Assembly (NCBI RefSeq): GCF_042477335.2 | Contig: NC_091254.1 | Span: forward strand, 99,473,001 to 99,537,000 | Direction of reading: 5' to 3' | Source: Ovis canadensis | Lineage: Eukaryota; Chordata; Mammalia; Artiodactyla; Bovidae | Length of the DNA stretch: 64,000 nucleotides | Shown here: piece by piece, positions 45,088-56,836 of the stretch | Numbering within the stretch: position 1 is the first letter of the stretch | Layout of the letters: each line of letters starts with the position of its first letter | Translations under genes and position numbers: made by a program | Notes under the pieces: model-generated | Seen by the model: the letters and a program-made list of their open reading frames with translations, nothing else | Told to the model about the DNA's origin: nothing | Databases searched by the model: none

Positions 45088-45369
45088 TCTTCATCACCAA
45101 GGAGAATACACTCCAGGCTTCCCTGGTGTCTCAGACGCTAAAGAATCCACCTGCCAATGTCGGAGACACAGGTTCGATCCCTGGGTTGCAAAGATGCCCT
45201 GGAGAAGGAAATAGCAGCCCACTCCAGCATTCCTGCCTGGAGCATCCCACGGACGGAGGAGCCTGGCGGGCTACAGTCCACAGGGTTGCAAAGAGTCGGA
45301 CACAACTTAGCAACTAAACCACCACCACCAGGTGCAAATGTCTTCGTCACTGAGGAGAATGCACTCCAG
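45088..45369 (+). mobile_element. Bov-tA SINE with unusually long flanking repeats
   Basis: Complete sense Bov-tA at 45117-45330: 'cttccctggtgtctcagacg', 'ggttcgatccctgggttgc', 'gcagcccactccagcattcc', 'ggcgggctacagtccacagg', 'agagtcggacacaac', then an (ACC)n tail. It is flanked by a 29-bp imperfect repeat, 45088-45116 and 45341-45369 (25/29 identical, all four differences transitions). Confidence 0.92.
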
Positions 45370-45931
45370 CTTAAATGACCTGGTGGGGCTGGGAGGCCAC
45401 CTCCTCAGCTTCTCCATGTGGAAAGTAAGTGGCAGAACCTTGGATTGAAATGCCGCCTCTGCCGTAGCTCCTCCTCGAGGACCTTCCCACAAGAAAAGCA
45501 GTCCCACCCCCTCTTGGACACAAACTGTCCAGTTTAAGCCACAGCGAAGAAGCTCTCCTGATAAAGTCAACAGAGACGCTCCTCAAGAAGCACGGGCACT
45601 GGGTTCTAAGCCCTCTGTGTGAACAGCCCCCAACAAGCGTGGCCTTTGGCGCCTAAACACTCAGCCCCTGACGGTGGGTAGAGGTCAGACGGAGACTGGA
45701 GCGTTGGCATGTGGCTGGCGCTCAGTGAGGACCCCCTAAGGGAAGGACTCCGTGACTCTGGACCACACGAAGACCAGAAGGCCGGTAAGGCATATATTTT
45801 TTCTGCTAACCATCTTTTCTGATTTACAGATTTGTACTTCTCCTTTTTAAATGGTCAAGTTATTCTTGATGTGTAAAGACTAACAATGTCTTTTACTGGG
45901 AATAATTCCATTTTGGATTAGAGAATTAATG
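45370..45931. other. Unique sequence
   Basis: Nothing recognised. Confidence 0.4.
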
Positions 45932-48245
45932 TTCTCCTGGTATTTGTATCAGTTCAGTTCAGTCGCTCAGTCACGTCTGACTCTTTGCAACCCCATGGAC
46001 TGCAGCATGCCAGGCCTCCCTGTCCATCACCAACTCCCAGAGTTTACTCAAACTCAAGTCCATCGAGTCAGTGATGCCTTCCAACCATCCCATCCTCTGT
46101 CGTACCCTTCTCCTCCTGCCTTAAATCTTTCCTAGCATCAGGATCTTTTCAAATGAGTCAGCTCTTCAAATCAGGTGGCCAAAGTATTGGAGTTTCAGCT
46201 TCAGCATCAGTCCTTCCAATGAATATTCAGGACTGATTTCCTTTAGAATTTACTGGTTGGATCTCCTTGCAGTTCAAGGGACTCTCAAGAGTCTCCTCCA
46301 ACACCACAGTTCAAAAGCATCAATTCTTCGGCACTCAGCTTTCTTCACAGTCCAGCTCTCATATGCATACATGACCACTGGAAAAACCATAGCTTTGACT
46401 AGATGGACCTTTGTTGGCAAAGTAATGTCTCTGCTTTTCAATATGTTGTCTAGGTTGGTCATAAGTTTTCTCCCAAGGAGCAAGTGTCTTTTAATTTCAT
46501 AGCTGTAATCAACATCTGCAGTAATCTTGGAGCCCCAAAAAATAAAGTCTGTATGTTTCCACTGTTTCCCCATCTATTTCCCATGAAGTGATGGGACCAG
46601 ATGCCATGATCTTCGTTTTCTGAATGTTGAGCTTTAAGCCAACTTCTTCCCTCTCCTCTTTCACTTTCATCAAGAGGCTCTTTAGTTCTTCACTTTCTAC
46701 CAAAAGAGTGGTGTCATCTGCATATCAGAGTATTGATATTTCTCCCAGCAATCTTGATTCCAGCTTGTGCTTCATCCAGCCTGGCATTTCACATGATGTA
46801 CTCGGCATAGAAGTTAAATAAGCAGGGTGACAATAATAGCCTTGACGTATTCCTTTTCCTATTTAGAACCAGTCTGTTGTTCCATGTCCAGTTCTAACTG
46901 TTGCTTCCTGACCTGCATAGATTTCTCAAGAGGCAGGTCAGGTCGTCTGGTATTCCCATCTCTTTCAGAATTTTCCACAAAGTCAAAGGCTTTAGCATAG
47001 TCAGTAAAGCAGAAGTAGTTTTTCTGGAACTCTCTTGTTTTTTTTGATGATCCAGCAGATGTTGGCAATTTAATCTCTGGTTCCTCTGCCTTTTCTAAAA
47101 CCAGCTTGAACAGCTGGAAGTTCACGGTTCATGTATTGCTGAAGCCTGGCTTGGAGAATTTTGAGCATTACTTTACTAGCGTGTGAGATGAGTGCAATTG
47201 TGCGGTAGTTTGAGCATTCTTTGGCATTGCCTTTCTTTGGGATTGGAATGAAAACTGACCTTTTCCAGTCCTGTGGCCACTGCTGAGTTTTCCAAATTTG
47301 CTGGCATATTGAGTGCAGCACTTTCACAGCATCATCTTTCAGGATTTGAAATAGCTCAACTGGAATTCTATCACCTCAACTAGCTTTGTTTGTAGTGATG
47401 CTTTCTAAGGCCCACTTGACTTCACATTCCAGGATGTCTGGCTCTAGATGAGTGATCACACCATCGTGATTATCTGGGTCATGAAGATCTTTTTTGTACA
47501 GTTCTTCCGTGTATTCTTGCCACCTCTTACTATCTTCTTCCATTAGGTCCAGACCATTTCTGTCCTTTATTGAGCCCATCTTTGCATGAAATGTTCCCTT
47601 GGTATCTCTAATTTTCTTGAAGAGATCTCTAGTCTTTCCCATTCTATTCTTTTCCTCTATTTCTTTGCACTGATATCTGAGGAAGGCTTTCTTATCTCTC
47701 CTTGCTATTCTTTGGAACTCTGCATTCAAATGGGTATATCTTTCCTTTTCTCCTTTGCTTTTCGCCTCTCTTCTTTTCACAGCTATTTGTAATGCCTCCT
47801 CAGACAACCATTTTGCCTTTTTGCCTCTCTGCCTTTCTTTTTCTTTGGGATGGTCTTGATCCCTGTCTCCTGTACAAAGTCACGAACCTCCATCGATAGT
47901 TCTTCAGGCACTGTGTCTCTCAGATCTAAGCCCTTGAATCTATTTGTCACTTCCACTGTATAATCATCAGGGATTTGATTTAGGTCATACCTGAATGGTT
48001 GAGTCATTTCCCCTACTTTTTTCAATTTAAGTCTGAATTTGGCAGTAAGGAGTCCATGATTGAGTCAGTCAGCTCCCAGTCTTGTTTTTGCTGACTGTAT
48101 AGAGCTTCCCCATCTTTGGCTTCAAAGAACATAATCAATCTGATTTTGGTATTGACTATCTGGTGATGTCCATGTGTAGAGTCTTCTCTTGTGTTGTTGG
48201 GAGAGGGTCTTTGCTATGACCACTGCATTCTCTTGGTATTTGTAT
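45932..48245 (-). mobile_element. BovB LINE, 5'-truncated, with 18-bp target-site duplication
   Basis: Body 45950-48227 (2,278 bp), minus strand, flanked by 18-bp repeats at 45932-45949 and 48228-48245 with a single C/T difference. It extends further 5' than the 11 kb copy, covering the linker between endonuclease and RT, the RT domain and the 3' end. Many small deletions show it is older or less constrained than the first copy. Confidence 0.95.
45950..48025 (-). pseudogene. BovB linker and reverse transcriptase, multiply broken
   Basis: On the minus strand the coding sequence is scattered over frames. Segment 48025-47783 holds the end of the endonuclease-RT linker (VRDFVQETGIKTIPKKKK). Segment 47807-47376 is a charged, probably helical linker. 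Segment 47327-47070 carries the RT N-terminus (PIPKKGNAKECSNYRTIALI). Segment 47125-46859 has CFTDYAKAFDFV, the block A region with substitutions and a deletion after it. The YADD codons remain near 46715-46726, but a small deletion just upstream shifts the frame. Segments 46703-46509 and 46573-46274 hold the C-terminal part. At least five frame breaks; cannot encode a working enzyme. Confidence 0.92.
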
Positions 48246-48575
48246 ATGACAGCCTCATTCAACCACCTTCTGACCTAAAGACTGTATTTGTTTTAGGATT
48301 GAAATATGGACGTTGTAGCCTGATCCCCTGTGTGAAGAATTCTAAAAGCAAGGGGTCACAGTACAAACACTTTTTTCATCTTGAAAACATACACAACAGG
48401 AAACGAAAACGGGAAAAGCTCCTGTCATGCAGTGTGCAAAAATTGTGCCAACTTCAGAATCTGTCTTAATCTGTTTTGAAATGAACTTGACCTTTGACAC
48501 TTAATTCCTTCTATCGACAGCAAGATCCAAGGCTCTAATTTTTAGAGGTTTATAAAACAGGGAAAACAACTTTCT
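48246..48575. other. Unique AT-leaning sequence
   Basis: Nothing recognised between the BovB and the next SINE. Confidence 0.4.
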
Positions 48576-48584
48576 AAATATCAA

Positions 48585-48791
48585 GTGTTTCCTTGCTTCA
48601 GTTGTGTCCTAATCTTTGAGACCCCATGGACTATAGCCCACCAGGCTCCTCTGTCCGTGTGATTTCCCATGCAAGAATACTGGAGTGAGTTGCCATGCCC
48701 TCTTCCAGGGGATCTTCCCAACCCAGGTATCGAACCCACGTCTCCTGCAGTGCAGGCAGACTCTTTACCAGCTGAACCATCAGGGAAGCCC
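48585..48791 (-). mobile_element. Bov-tA SINE with target-site duplication
   Basis: Antisense copy flanked by a perfect 9-bp aaatatcaa at 48576-48584 and 48792-48800. Landmarks: 'gcttcagttgtgtcctaatc', 'atgcaagaatactggagtga', 'ctgaaccatcagggaagcc'. Confidence 0.95.
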
Positions 48792-48800
48792 AAATATCAA

Positions 48801-51800
48801 AAAGCGCTCACAGAACCAGAACGTAAATGAAATGGATGTAGTCTAGTGCCAGATTTAATTCATTTGACATATACGTAGAAGCTTTATTTCTTAAGGGCCA
48901 AATATTTGGGGCCGTATTGGGATCTCCTTAGAGCTGAAAGGTTTAGAAGTGGAGGCACTGAGAAATCCTAACAGCTCTCGACATCCACGCTCTTGATGGC
49001 AGCTCTGTGTACTCTCCTGCATCTTGGAAAGCTTTTTCTAAGCAGAAGACTTTTAAAATTCAGAAGTTGAAACCCCCTCTCTGCTGAAGAGAGAAGGCAG
49101 AAGCCGCTCTTAGGCATTACAAATATTATCCGTCCTATGTTCAACATCAAAAGCTACAAATCAACAAAAAGACAAAGTAGTCAAGGGAGGAAAGAGCACA
49201 CAGGAGCACACACGTCTCCCCTTAAAACGCTGATGAGTCTTCACAGGGCAATGGCACCCCTCCCGAGAGACCGACCCCAGGCTCTGAGGATCCCTCGCCC
49301 AGCAAGAGGCTCAGCCCCTGTCCTCAAGCCTCTCCCCTCCCAACACACACTTGGCTTCCAGAACAGCTTTAGAGCAACCCAGGCACGTTTTCTTCACAAG
49401 CACGCACTCGACGGCACATGCAACTCGTGCTTACTAAACATCTCTGCCTCGCCACACACCGCTGCCCAGCACACAGCGGGACTCGCAGTGAGTCACCAAA
49501 ACCCAGAGGACAGATCAATCACACTTCCATGTGATTCTTTTGGGCTCTAAATTCTGTGCGCCTTTCTAATTTATAACAGTTTCTCTGGCTATCATGTTCC
49601 AACTAGCAAATACAGAAAAGAATCGTTGTGTTACAGCAGTCTGGGTGGCGTTTCCCTTTCTCCTGTTTCCACAGTCCCTGAAGCTCATTCAAAGGGTCCA
49701 CCCCCCATAATCCAAGCAAAAAGCATTTATTGAGTAACCAGTACAGTCATGTCTCACTCAAGTGATTTTAAGGACAAGTGAACAAAGATAAAACTCTACC
49801 ACTAAAACATGCTAACACAGGGTCTCGGTGGTCTCAGGCTGAGTCTGAATTTTTGTCCAGAACATTCCTGTGATGGACAAGACAGTAAGCGGGGAGGAGG
49901 GACAGGGGAGGGCAAGGACAACCAGAACTTCTAATTCAACCTTAGAAGGCAGGTCCACTCCACTTTCAACTATATTATACAATAAAATTGATACTTCATC
50001 TGATGGTACACGACACTTCTTACTATATCTGCAAAAATGTCTTTTGGTTAAATATTCCAGGACCTTGCAAAAACAAATTAGCAGTTTCTCATTAACCGGG
50101 CCTTTAAACGGTTTACAACGACTGGGTTTAGTTGTGGTAATTTAGTAATAATGCTATCTCAGTCTTGACTTCAGAGTTTGGAAGCATCTATCTATCTTTA
50201 TGTCTGTCTTCCCTCAATAGAACCCCTAGAACAGGTCTTCTCAAACCATCTGTGGGGAAGCCCTGTTTGCTTTTTGATTCCAACCCACTGAAGACACTAC
50301 TCTGCAAATTTACATGAAGATAAATTGCTAGAAAAATAAAAAGTAAATACGAACTACCAGCCTTAACCAGAAAAGCATCCTGTGTCGTGACTGAAACGCT
50401 TTCTAGGCTGACTCTCCGTTTCCACGTTACCGTGGACTCGCAAGCAGTTCGGAGGACACGTCATCTGAGACGGGGCACTGCATCATGTGGCCTAGACTGT
50501 GGTTCCCAAAGTGTGTGCCTGGGTCCCCAGGGGTGCCGCAGGAAACCCACAGGACACGGAGGAACTGTCTGCATCTTCACAGGGAAGGCCCCGGCTCTCA
50601 GCCTCAGCGGTCCAGCTGGTGCCCTAGCTCACCGTTTCCCATATCAGGCTGTACTCCATCCCTTCCTGGAACACCGTGCTTGCCAAGCCTGATGTTCAAC
50701 AGTTGCTGACACAAAAATCAAGTATGCTCAGAAGTCTATGTTGAGCAGGAAGGGGCCGGGGCAGAGCCCAGTCTGACCGCACGTGTCCACGTGTCATTCA
50801 GCACCCAGTGGACATCACGTCCCCTTGATAAGGAATTCTGGTGACTGGAAAATGAAGCAAAAATAGTGTTTCTTTTTCTTTCAGTTTCATAAATTCTCAT
50901 TGTTTGGCCCTAACTACCGAATAAACAGACCTGTTCAGGGTTTGTTCTGGCCTCAAGCACTGAGGAAAAATGTCACTGCAGCTCTGCAGCCACCAGGAAG
51001 GACCGGGCCACTCCGCGCTGTGCGTCCTGAGGAGCTGCCCTCAGGCGCTCACTGAGTGAACGGGTGCCTCGGTGCATCAGTCCTCCTCCAGCTCAGGAAT
51101 ACGCCAGGCTTCAGCAACCTCCCAGATCCCACGCGGGGGCCTCTGCTGAATCATGACGACGCCGCGCGTGGTGCCCGCTACTCCCCCCTCACCGTGAAGT
51201 CTCGCCCGTCCAGCGGGAGACCTTCTCACCGGCGCCGCCGCCCAGGACTCTCGCGTGCTGTTTTGCTCAAAGAGGATGCGAAAGAAGCGAATGGGGGCAG
51301 AAGGTGATGACTCTTCCGGAAATTCTTATTTGTGGAGAAAGTCTCGCATCTTCCGAGCAAAACATCGGTCCAGGGTGAAAGGAGGGCAGAGCCCAGGAGG
51401 GGCCTGGTGAGCTGTTTTGAGTGCAGGATGCAAACTGTCCGTGTTGTTCAATAACGAATTAAAACAGGAAGGCTTAAGTCTCCTCAGAGTTCCTTCTCTA
51501 AATGGTTCGCTACTCTGGGATGTTTTAACTAACGTTTTCCCCATGTGACATTTGGACCCACTCGACTTTTAAAAAGTCACAAATTGTCCCTAATAACAGC
51601 ACAAATTATGTCAGCTGGTGACCATCACAGCACTGTTTAGCACTTTATCTTTTCCACATTACAGTGCAGTCATTTTCATTAGCCACTCCTCTATCCAAAC
51701 AAAGTGCCCATTTAGCAGAATAATAAAGCAATTTCCTGTTCAGTGATGCTGACTGAGTCCACGGAAGTGACAGTTGGTGGCTAAAGTCACGGAGCAGAAA

Positions 51801-53487
51801 AGCACCAAGGTTCAGTAGAACCATCCCCCTAGTGCGGCCTGGGCTCCAAGGGGCCACTCCCCCTGCCCAGCATCATGCGGCTTGGGCACTGACCTCCCAA
51901 CTGCAGACAATGGGGAGCAGCTGACCCCCGGGACCCTCAGCCTCACTGGTTTTGCCAGGAAACCGGATTTGTTGAGCCACGCCTCCTCTGTTTCCCTCCT
52001 CACTCCCAAGTGCATTCCCAGGGGCCATGCCTTAAATGCTGTTCACTGCATCCTTGGAAATTGACCTCAGATCCCCCCCGAGCAGATGAAAAGGAGAAGA
52101 GGGTTCTTATTTTAAGAGAAGAAAAACAAGCAAAAAAATGTGATCATTCAAAAGAGGGAATCTGTTAAGGACCAGTCATCACAGCGGTGTTTGTGACCCG
52201 CTTCCTGTGCCTGGAGACACTCTCCACTGACACATTGGTGGTGCCAGACCCTCACCACACGCCCCGCTAAGTACCAGCATCACCGGGGCCTCAACCACTG
52301 CCAACAACCAGGAATAGTCCCTTGGCACACCCACCAAAACGCCATCTTCATCAGCTTTGACAAACCTCTTTGCAACCAACGGCTCCCAAAACGGCAATTG
52401 CGATGTAAGCCTTCCTTTAATTCTTAGTCCCACACGGTGGACACTGTTACCATCACACAGATGGGAAATAGAGGGCGACACCGCGCCAGTCAGGGTGCTC
52501 CAGAGGGTCCCGCTGATGAACAAGCAAGCTTAAGCAGATAAGCACATGAACAGACATGCCCGTGTGCACCCACGGGCATCTATACCCATTCGTTTCTCTA
52601 GTTGAAGGCTTATCTCACTGATCCTGTCAGGGGCTGGCAAACCTGAGACCCACAGAGCAGGCCACAGGTGGGAACTTCAGGGGAGCTGATGCCACAGGGA
52701 TTTCTTAGGGCAGAATTTCCCCTCCCCTAAGGAAACTGACCAGAGGAAGCCCAGCCTCGTGAAGAAGGCTGACTGCGGGGGTTGCCACGTCTGCAAACAC
52801 CTCCTAGTGAAGTGCAGGGGTTTGGCAGAGCACCTGGGCACTACCTGGGCACTGCAGCTGGCCACGCTGCCACCCACGCTCTCAACACCAGGGCTCTGCC
52901 CAGGCTCACCAGCACCCGCGCAGCCGGGTGGACTCAGAGGCCTGGTCCGGTGCATGAAGAAGGACGTGGGCTGAAGCAGAGCTCGGTCCCAGCCAGCTGC
53001 CAAGAAAGAGACGTCCTCCCAGCAGCACAGGACCCCCCTGAGCCGACTGAAGGGCAACCTCGCGGGGCCAGGGCTGCGGGTCTGCCCTTCAGTATCGGGC
53101 ACTTGCAGTGCCACCGCGTGCCTCTTTCGGTCATATTCCGGTACCCCCGACTGCACCAGGCATGGCCCCGGGGAAAGTTTTTCATCTGCCTCAGTTGATG
53201 CTATTAAACAAGTCAGCATCCAGGCAACATCAGAAATTACCACAAAGTCGGGTAGGGTGGGAGCAGCTGCTGATTCAAGCCCCAGATGCCCCAGTTCAGC
53301 ACACAGAGCGAAGCAGACGGGGCAGCCAGACCTGCTGGCAGGACCAACCTCCCAAAGCCGGGGAAGATCCAGGGACCACAGGGCACCCTCCTGCTCATCA
53401 GAACGACCGCCTCCTGCCTCCTTCCCCAAATTGTCCATATTCAATGCCAGCCTTCACCTCCCTGCATCTCTGGGTAGGCAGGTCTGG
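48801..53487. other. Repeat-poor unique sequence, 4.7 kb
   Basis: The longest stretch in the window without a recognisable repeat. Composition varies: AT-leaning to about 50400, a CpG-richer patch at 51130-51260, then mixed. The longest frames (52677-53444 minus, 255 codons; 53108-53494 plus) overlap on opposite strands and have no recognisable domain. A lower repeat load can mark transcribed or constrained DNA, but nothing more can be said here. Confidence 0.45.
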
Positions 53488-54130
53488 GCAGTGAGAAGGG
53501 CGACAGGAGGGAGGTGGAGAGGGGAGAGAGGAGAGGGGGGACAGGAGGGGGGAGAGAGGAGAGGGGAGAGAGGAGAGGGGAGAGAGGAGAGTGGGACACA
53601 GGAGGGGGGAGAGAGGAGAGGGGAGAGAGGAGAGTGGGACACAGGAGGGGGGAGAGAGGAGAGGGGAGAGAGGAGAGGGGAGACAGGAGGGGGGAGACAG
53701 GAGAGGGGAGACAGGAGAGGCAGACAGGAGAGGGGAGACAGGAGGGGGGAGACAGGAGGGGGAGACAGGAGGGGGGAGACAGGAGAGGGGAGAGAGGAGG
53801 GGGAGACAGGAGGGGGGAGACAGGAGGGGGGAGACAGGAGAGGGGAGAGAGAAGGGGGAGACAGGAGGGGGGAGACAGGAGGGGGGAGACAGGAGGGGGG
53901 AGACAGGAGAGGGGAGAGAGGAGGGGGAGACAGGAGAGGGGAGACAGGAGAGGGGAGACAGGAGGGGGGAGACAGGAGGGGGGAGACAGGAGGGGGGAGA
54001 CAGGAGAGGGGGGACAGGAGGGGGGAGAGAGGAGAGGGAGACAGGAGAGGGGGTGGAGGAGAGGGGAGAGAGGAGGGGGGAGACAGGAGAGGGGGTGGAG
54101 GAGAGGGGTGACAGGAGAGTGGGACACAGG
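53488..54130. repeat. Purine-rich array, GGGGAGACAGGAG-like units
   Basis: About 640 bp of G/A-rich sequence made of 12-15 bp units that alternate between ggggagacagga, ggggagagagga and longer G-run variants, with one C in many units. Higher-order blocks recur; a gtgggacacagg variant appears at about 53590, 53633 and 54118. The strand has many closely spaced G-runs. The long Gly/Arg/Glu and Ser/Pro/Leu frames across it are artefacts. Confidence 0.93.
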
Positions 54131-54299
54131 AGGGGTGGTCGTAGAGGGGGTGTAGTGATTTTCTTTCTCCCTTCCTTCCTTTTCGTTGTCTAGCAATGGA
54201 ATTTTAAAACAGCCAGCAACTAAGGCGGGCTCGGAGGACACCAGTCAGCCATTTGCACAATGCAGCGCTCGGGGGAGGACGCAGGCAGGCCTTAGATCT

Positions 54300-54850
54300 G
54301 TGTGACCCAGTCTAAACCCGGGAAGCTTGGCCGGCGTTAACCCGCGTCCTGGGAAGCACAATTATGGAGCACCGGGGGCCCTGGCTGGCTCGCGTCCCCA
54401 GCCTGCAAGCGCCCAGGGCCCCGCGGACGGTCAGCGCGGCGCGCAGGGACCGTCCCCTCTCCCGCTCTGGCCCCCGTTCCCAAGGCCCTTCCCGGGAATG
54501 GGCCCTTGTTCCCAGGGGCGCTGGTCCCCGTGGAGGCCGCGGGCTGGGAGCCGGTGGATCCCGGGCCTGAACCCAGCCCTGGGCTGGCCTGCCGTGCGCC
54601 GCCCGGGAGCCTGCCGTCTCCTCACCGCCAGCGGGCGACGCGGCTCCTGCGTCCCGCCAGCCCGGCCGGGCGGTGACCGGGCCTCGGGCCGCCGGCCCCT
54701 CGCTGGCGCGCCCAGCCCTGCCGGCCCTTCCTCCGCGCCCGCCCAGGCGCCACTCGGGGCCTCGCCCGGCTCCTCGCTCTCTCCTCACAGCGGCCAGGGG
54801 CTCGCCGCTTCCTGCGGGAGGCGCGCGCGCGTGCACACGGCGTCTGGTGC
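54300..54850. promoter_or_regulatory. Strong CpG island
   Basis: A hand count gives about 65 CpG over 54301-54840 at around 70% GC, observed/expected close to 1, so this stretch has not lost CpG by methylation. It lies between the purine-rich array and the 50-bp minisatellite. No TATA box or recognised exon. An ATG in a good initiation context (A at -3, G at +4) occurs at 54364, but its 68-codon frame shows no known domain. Confidence 0.6.
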
Positions 54851-54997
54851 TCACCACTCCGCATGGGAGGCGCATGCATGTGCACACAGTGTCCGGGCGC
54901 TCACGGCTTCCTGTGGGAGATGCGCACGTGTACACACGGCGTCCGGGCGCTCACCGCTTCACGTGGGAGGCGTGCGGGCGTGTGCACCCACACACGT
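54801..54997. repeat. Minisatellite, 50-bp unit, 4 copies, at the island edge
   Basis: Units at 54801-54849 (49 bp), 54850-54899, 54900-54949 and 54950 to about 54997. Each has a ctcaccgcttc start, a 'gtgggaggcg' part, an alternating gcgcgtgcacac part and ends in gtccgggcg. They differ mostly by CpG/TpG changes. Confidence 0.93.
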
Positions 54998-56548
54998 GAT
55001 GCCTCAGAGTGCTGTTCTCGGCCGTGAGGCTCTAGTCCAAGGATGTGACCACGCTCCCAGGGACAGGGCCCAGGTCTACTCCACGAGGACGCTAAGTGCC
55101 TGTGACCGGAGGCCGTCCTGGGAGGGCGCGAGGTGTGGCTGGAGGCGGGGGTCCCGTGGGGCCGCCTGGGCCGGCGTCTGCCTGGAGGCATGGGTGCTGC
55201 CGGCCGGCCCTCTGCGAAGCTCTGTGTGGAGAAGCCACCGCGAAGAAAGCCCGGGTCGCGAACCACGGGCACAGCCTGGCTGAGCTGCGTCTCCCCGAGC
55301 GGCCCTGGGGCGGGCTCTGGCCCACCCTGACCGGTCTCCTTGTCCGTCAGGGGCTGTGCTGCTCCAGCGCCACCGCCCACGGTTAAGGGAGCCCCGGCTT
55401 CCCTCGGGCTCTGCCCACGTCTCCAGGGGCCGCATCCCCGAGCACAGGGCCGTTGGGTTTGTCCTCAGGGCGCAGGGACAGTCTCCAACTCGCTTATAGG
55501 AAGCTGGTCTGAGCAGCATCGAATGTGAAGAGGGGACCAGCAGAGGAGGGCGGGGACCACTTGGGGTCCTGCAGGAAAACGGAACAACTTAACAGAGGGG
55601 CATCACGGGGTGATGGGGTGCTCAGAAGCCCAAAGGGGCAGGGGAGGTGGCGGCAGCCAGCCCCCCTCAGTCCAGTGATGGGTGCGGAGACGCGGTGGGG
55701 ACCGGACACTGGCAGAGCCCAGCCAGAACGCAGCCCAGAGCGCCGAGATTCTGGGCTCCCTGCTTCTCCTCCCGGCCAAGGGGGGTGGGGCAGGGAGCCG
55801 GGATCAGGGCCCCCAAGGCACCCCTCTGTGGACTGCGCAGAGGGTCAACCAGACGGCACCCAGGGGCTGGGGCCCCGCTCGGAGGAGACTCACGTCAGCA
55901 TCCTCGCGTGAGTACTGAAGACTCCAGGCTTCTGAGATGCCGTCGCTGGTGGAGCTGGTTAACAGTCACGCCGCAGTTTGCAGTACACACCCACGCAGGC
56001 ACACACGGAGTGCACACGCAGGCCCGGGCGCTCGGCCCTGGGTGCGTTCCCCTCCAGCCTGCCAGGCACCCGGCACTGTCCCCGCCCTGGAGGAGGCTCC
56101 ACAGCACCTCAGGTGCTATGAGACGATGAGCCGGGCACCCCCGCCTGCTTCCAGCGCCCAGCTGGGTCTCGTCCTAATGGCTGGAGGGCGTTCCCCGCCG
56201 ACTGTCGTCATCCACAGAGCCCCATACACATGAGCCTGGTTAAGCAGGAATTATCACTCTTCCTTCCGGACCCCCACCCTCTCCAGCCCCTAAACTGCCC
56301 CCCAGAGACCCCTGAGGCTCAGCAGGCAGACAGTGCCCTTCCCTGCACTGTTCTGGGCCTGATCACCTCCACCCCACCTGGACACAGAGGTCTGCACCTG
56401 AAACCCAGGCCCCATCGGCCTGGGAGGGAACACAGCTCCCGTCTGTGTGTCTAGGGAACGCTGAGGCATGGTCTGGGAGAAAGCACTTTCTAAAAAAGTT
56501 CTAGATGCTTAAAAAGTAAACTAGACCCACGCTGCTGTTGTTTTTAGT
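54998..56548. other. GC-rich unique sequence
   Basis: CpG density stays raised at 55090-55400 and then falls. A gtgagt at 55908-55913 resembles a splice donor but has no supporting exon. No repeat recognised. Confidence 0.4.
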
Positions 56549-56836
56549 CATGGGGTCACCAAGAGTCGTGTCTGACCCTTTGTGACCCCGTGGACTGCAG
56601 CACGCCAGGCCTCCCTGTCCATCACCAACTCCCAGAGTTCACTCAAACTCATGTCCATCTGGTCAGTGATGCCATCCAACAATCTCCTCCTCTGTCGTCC
56701 CCTTCTCCTCCCGCCGTCATTCTTTCCCAGCATCAGGGTCTTTTCCAGTGAGTCAGCTTTTCACATCGTGTGACCAGAGGATTAGTTTCAGCCTCAGCAT
56801 CAGTCCTTCCAGTGAAGATTCAGGTTAACTTCCTTT
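56549..56836 (-). mobile_element. BovB LINE, 3'-end fragment
   Basis: Antisense: 'gactgcagcacgccaggcct', 'ccatcaccaactcccagag', 'tccatctggtcagtgatgcc', 'cagcatcagggtcttttcc', 'ttccagtgaagattcagg'. About 290 bp remain, with the extreme 3' end altered. Confidence 0.88.

Noticed and set aside
45117..45330. tRNA-like sequence with a B box
   Set aside because: It is the tRNA-derived head of a Bov-tA SINE, not a tRNA gene; the same holds for the other SINE copies.
52677..53444. 255-codon minus-strand frame in repeat-poor DNA
   Set aside because: It was the most tempting candidate gene, but it overlaps similarly open plus-strand frames and shows no known domain, so it is left as unassigned.
53257..54241. 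Long Gly/Arg/Glu frames (plus) and Ser/Pro/Leu frames (minus)
   Set aside because: They read through the purine-rich array in every frame, so they reflect base composition and not coding selection.
54327..55283. 318-codon open frame over the CpG island
   Set aside because: High GC removes stop codons; the frame runs through the 50-bp minisatellite and no domain or codon signal is recognisable. Overlapping frames on the other strand are also open.
55905..55917. Splice-donor-like gtgagt
   Set aside because: An isolated hexamer with no identifiable exon on its left; expected by chance many times in 64 kb.
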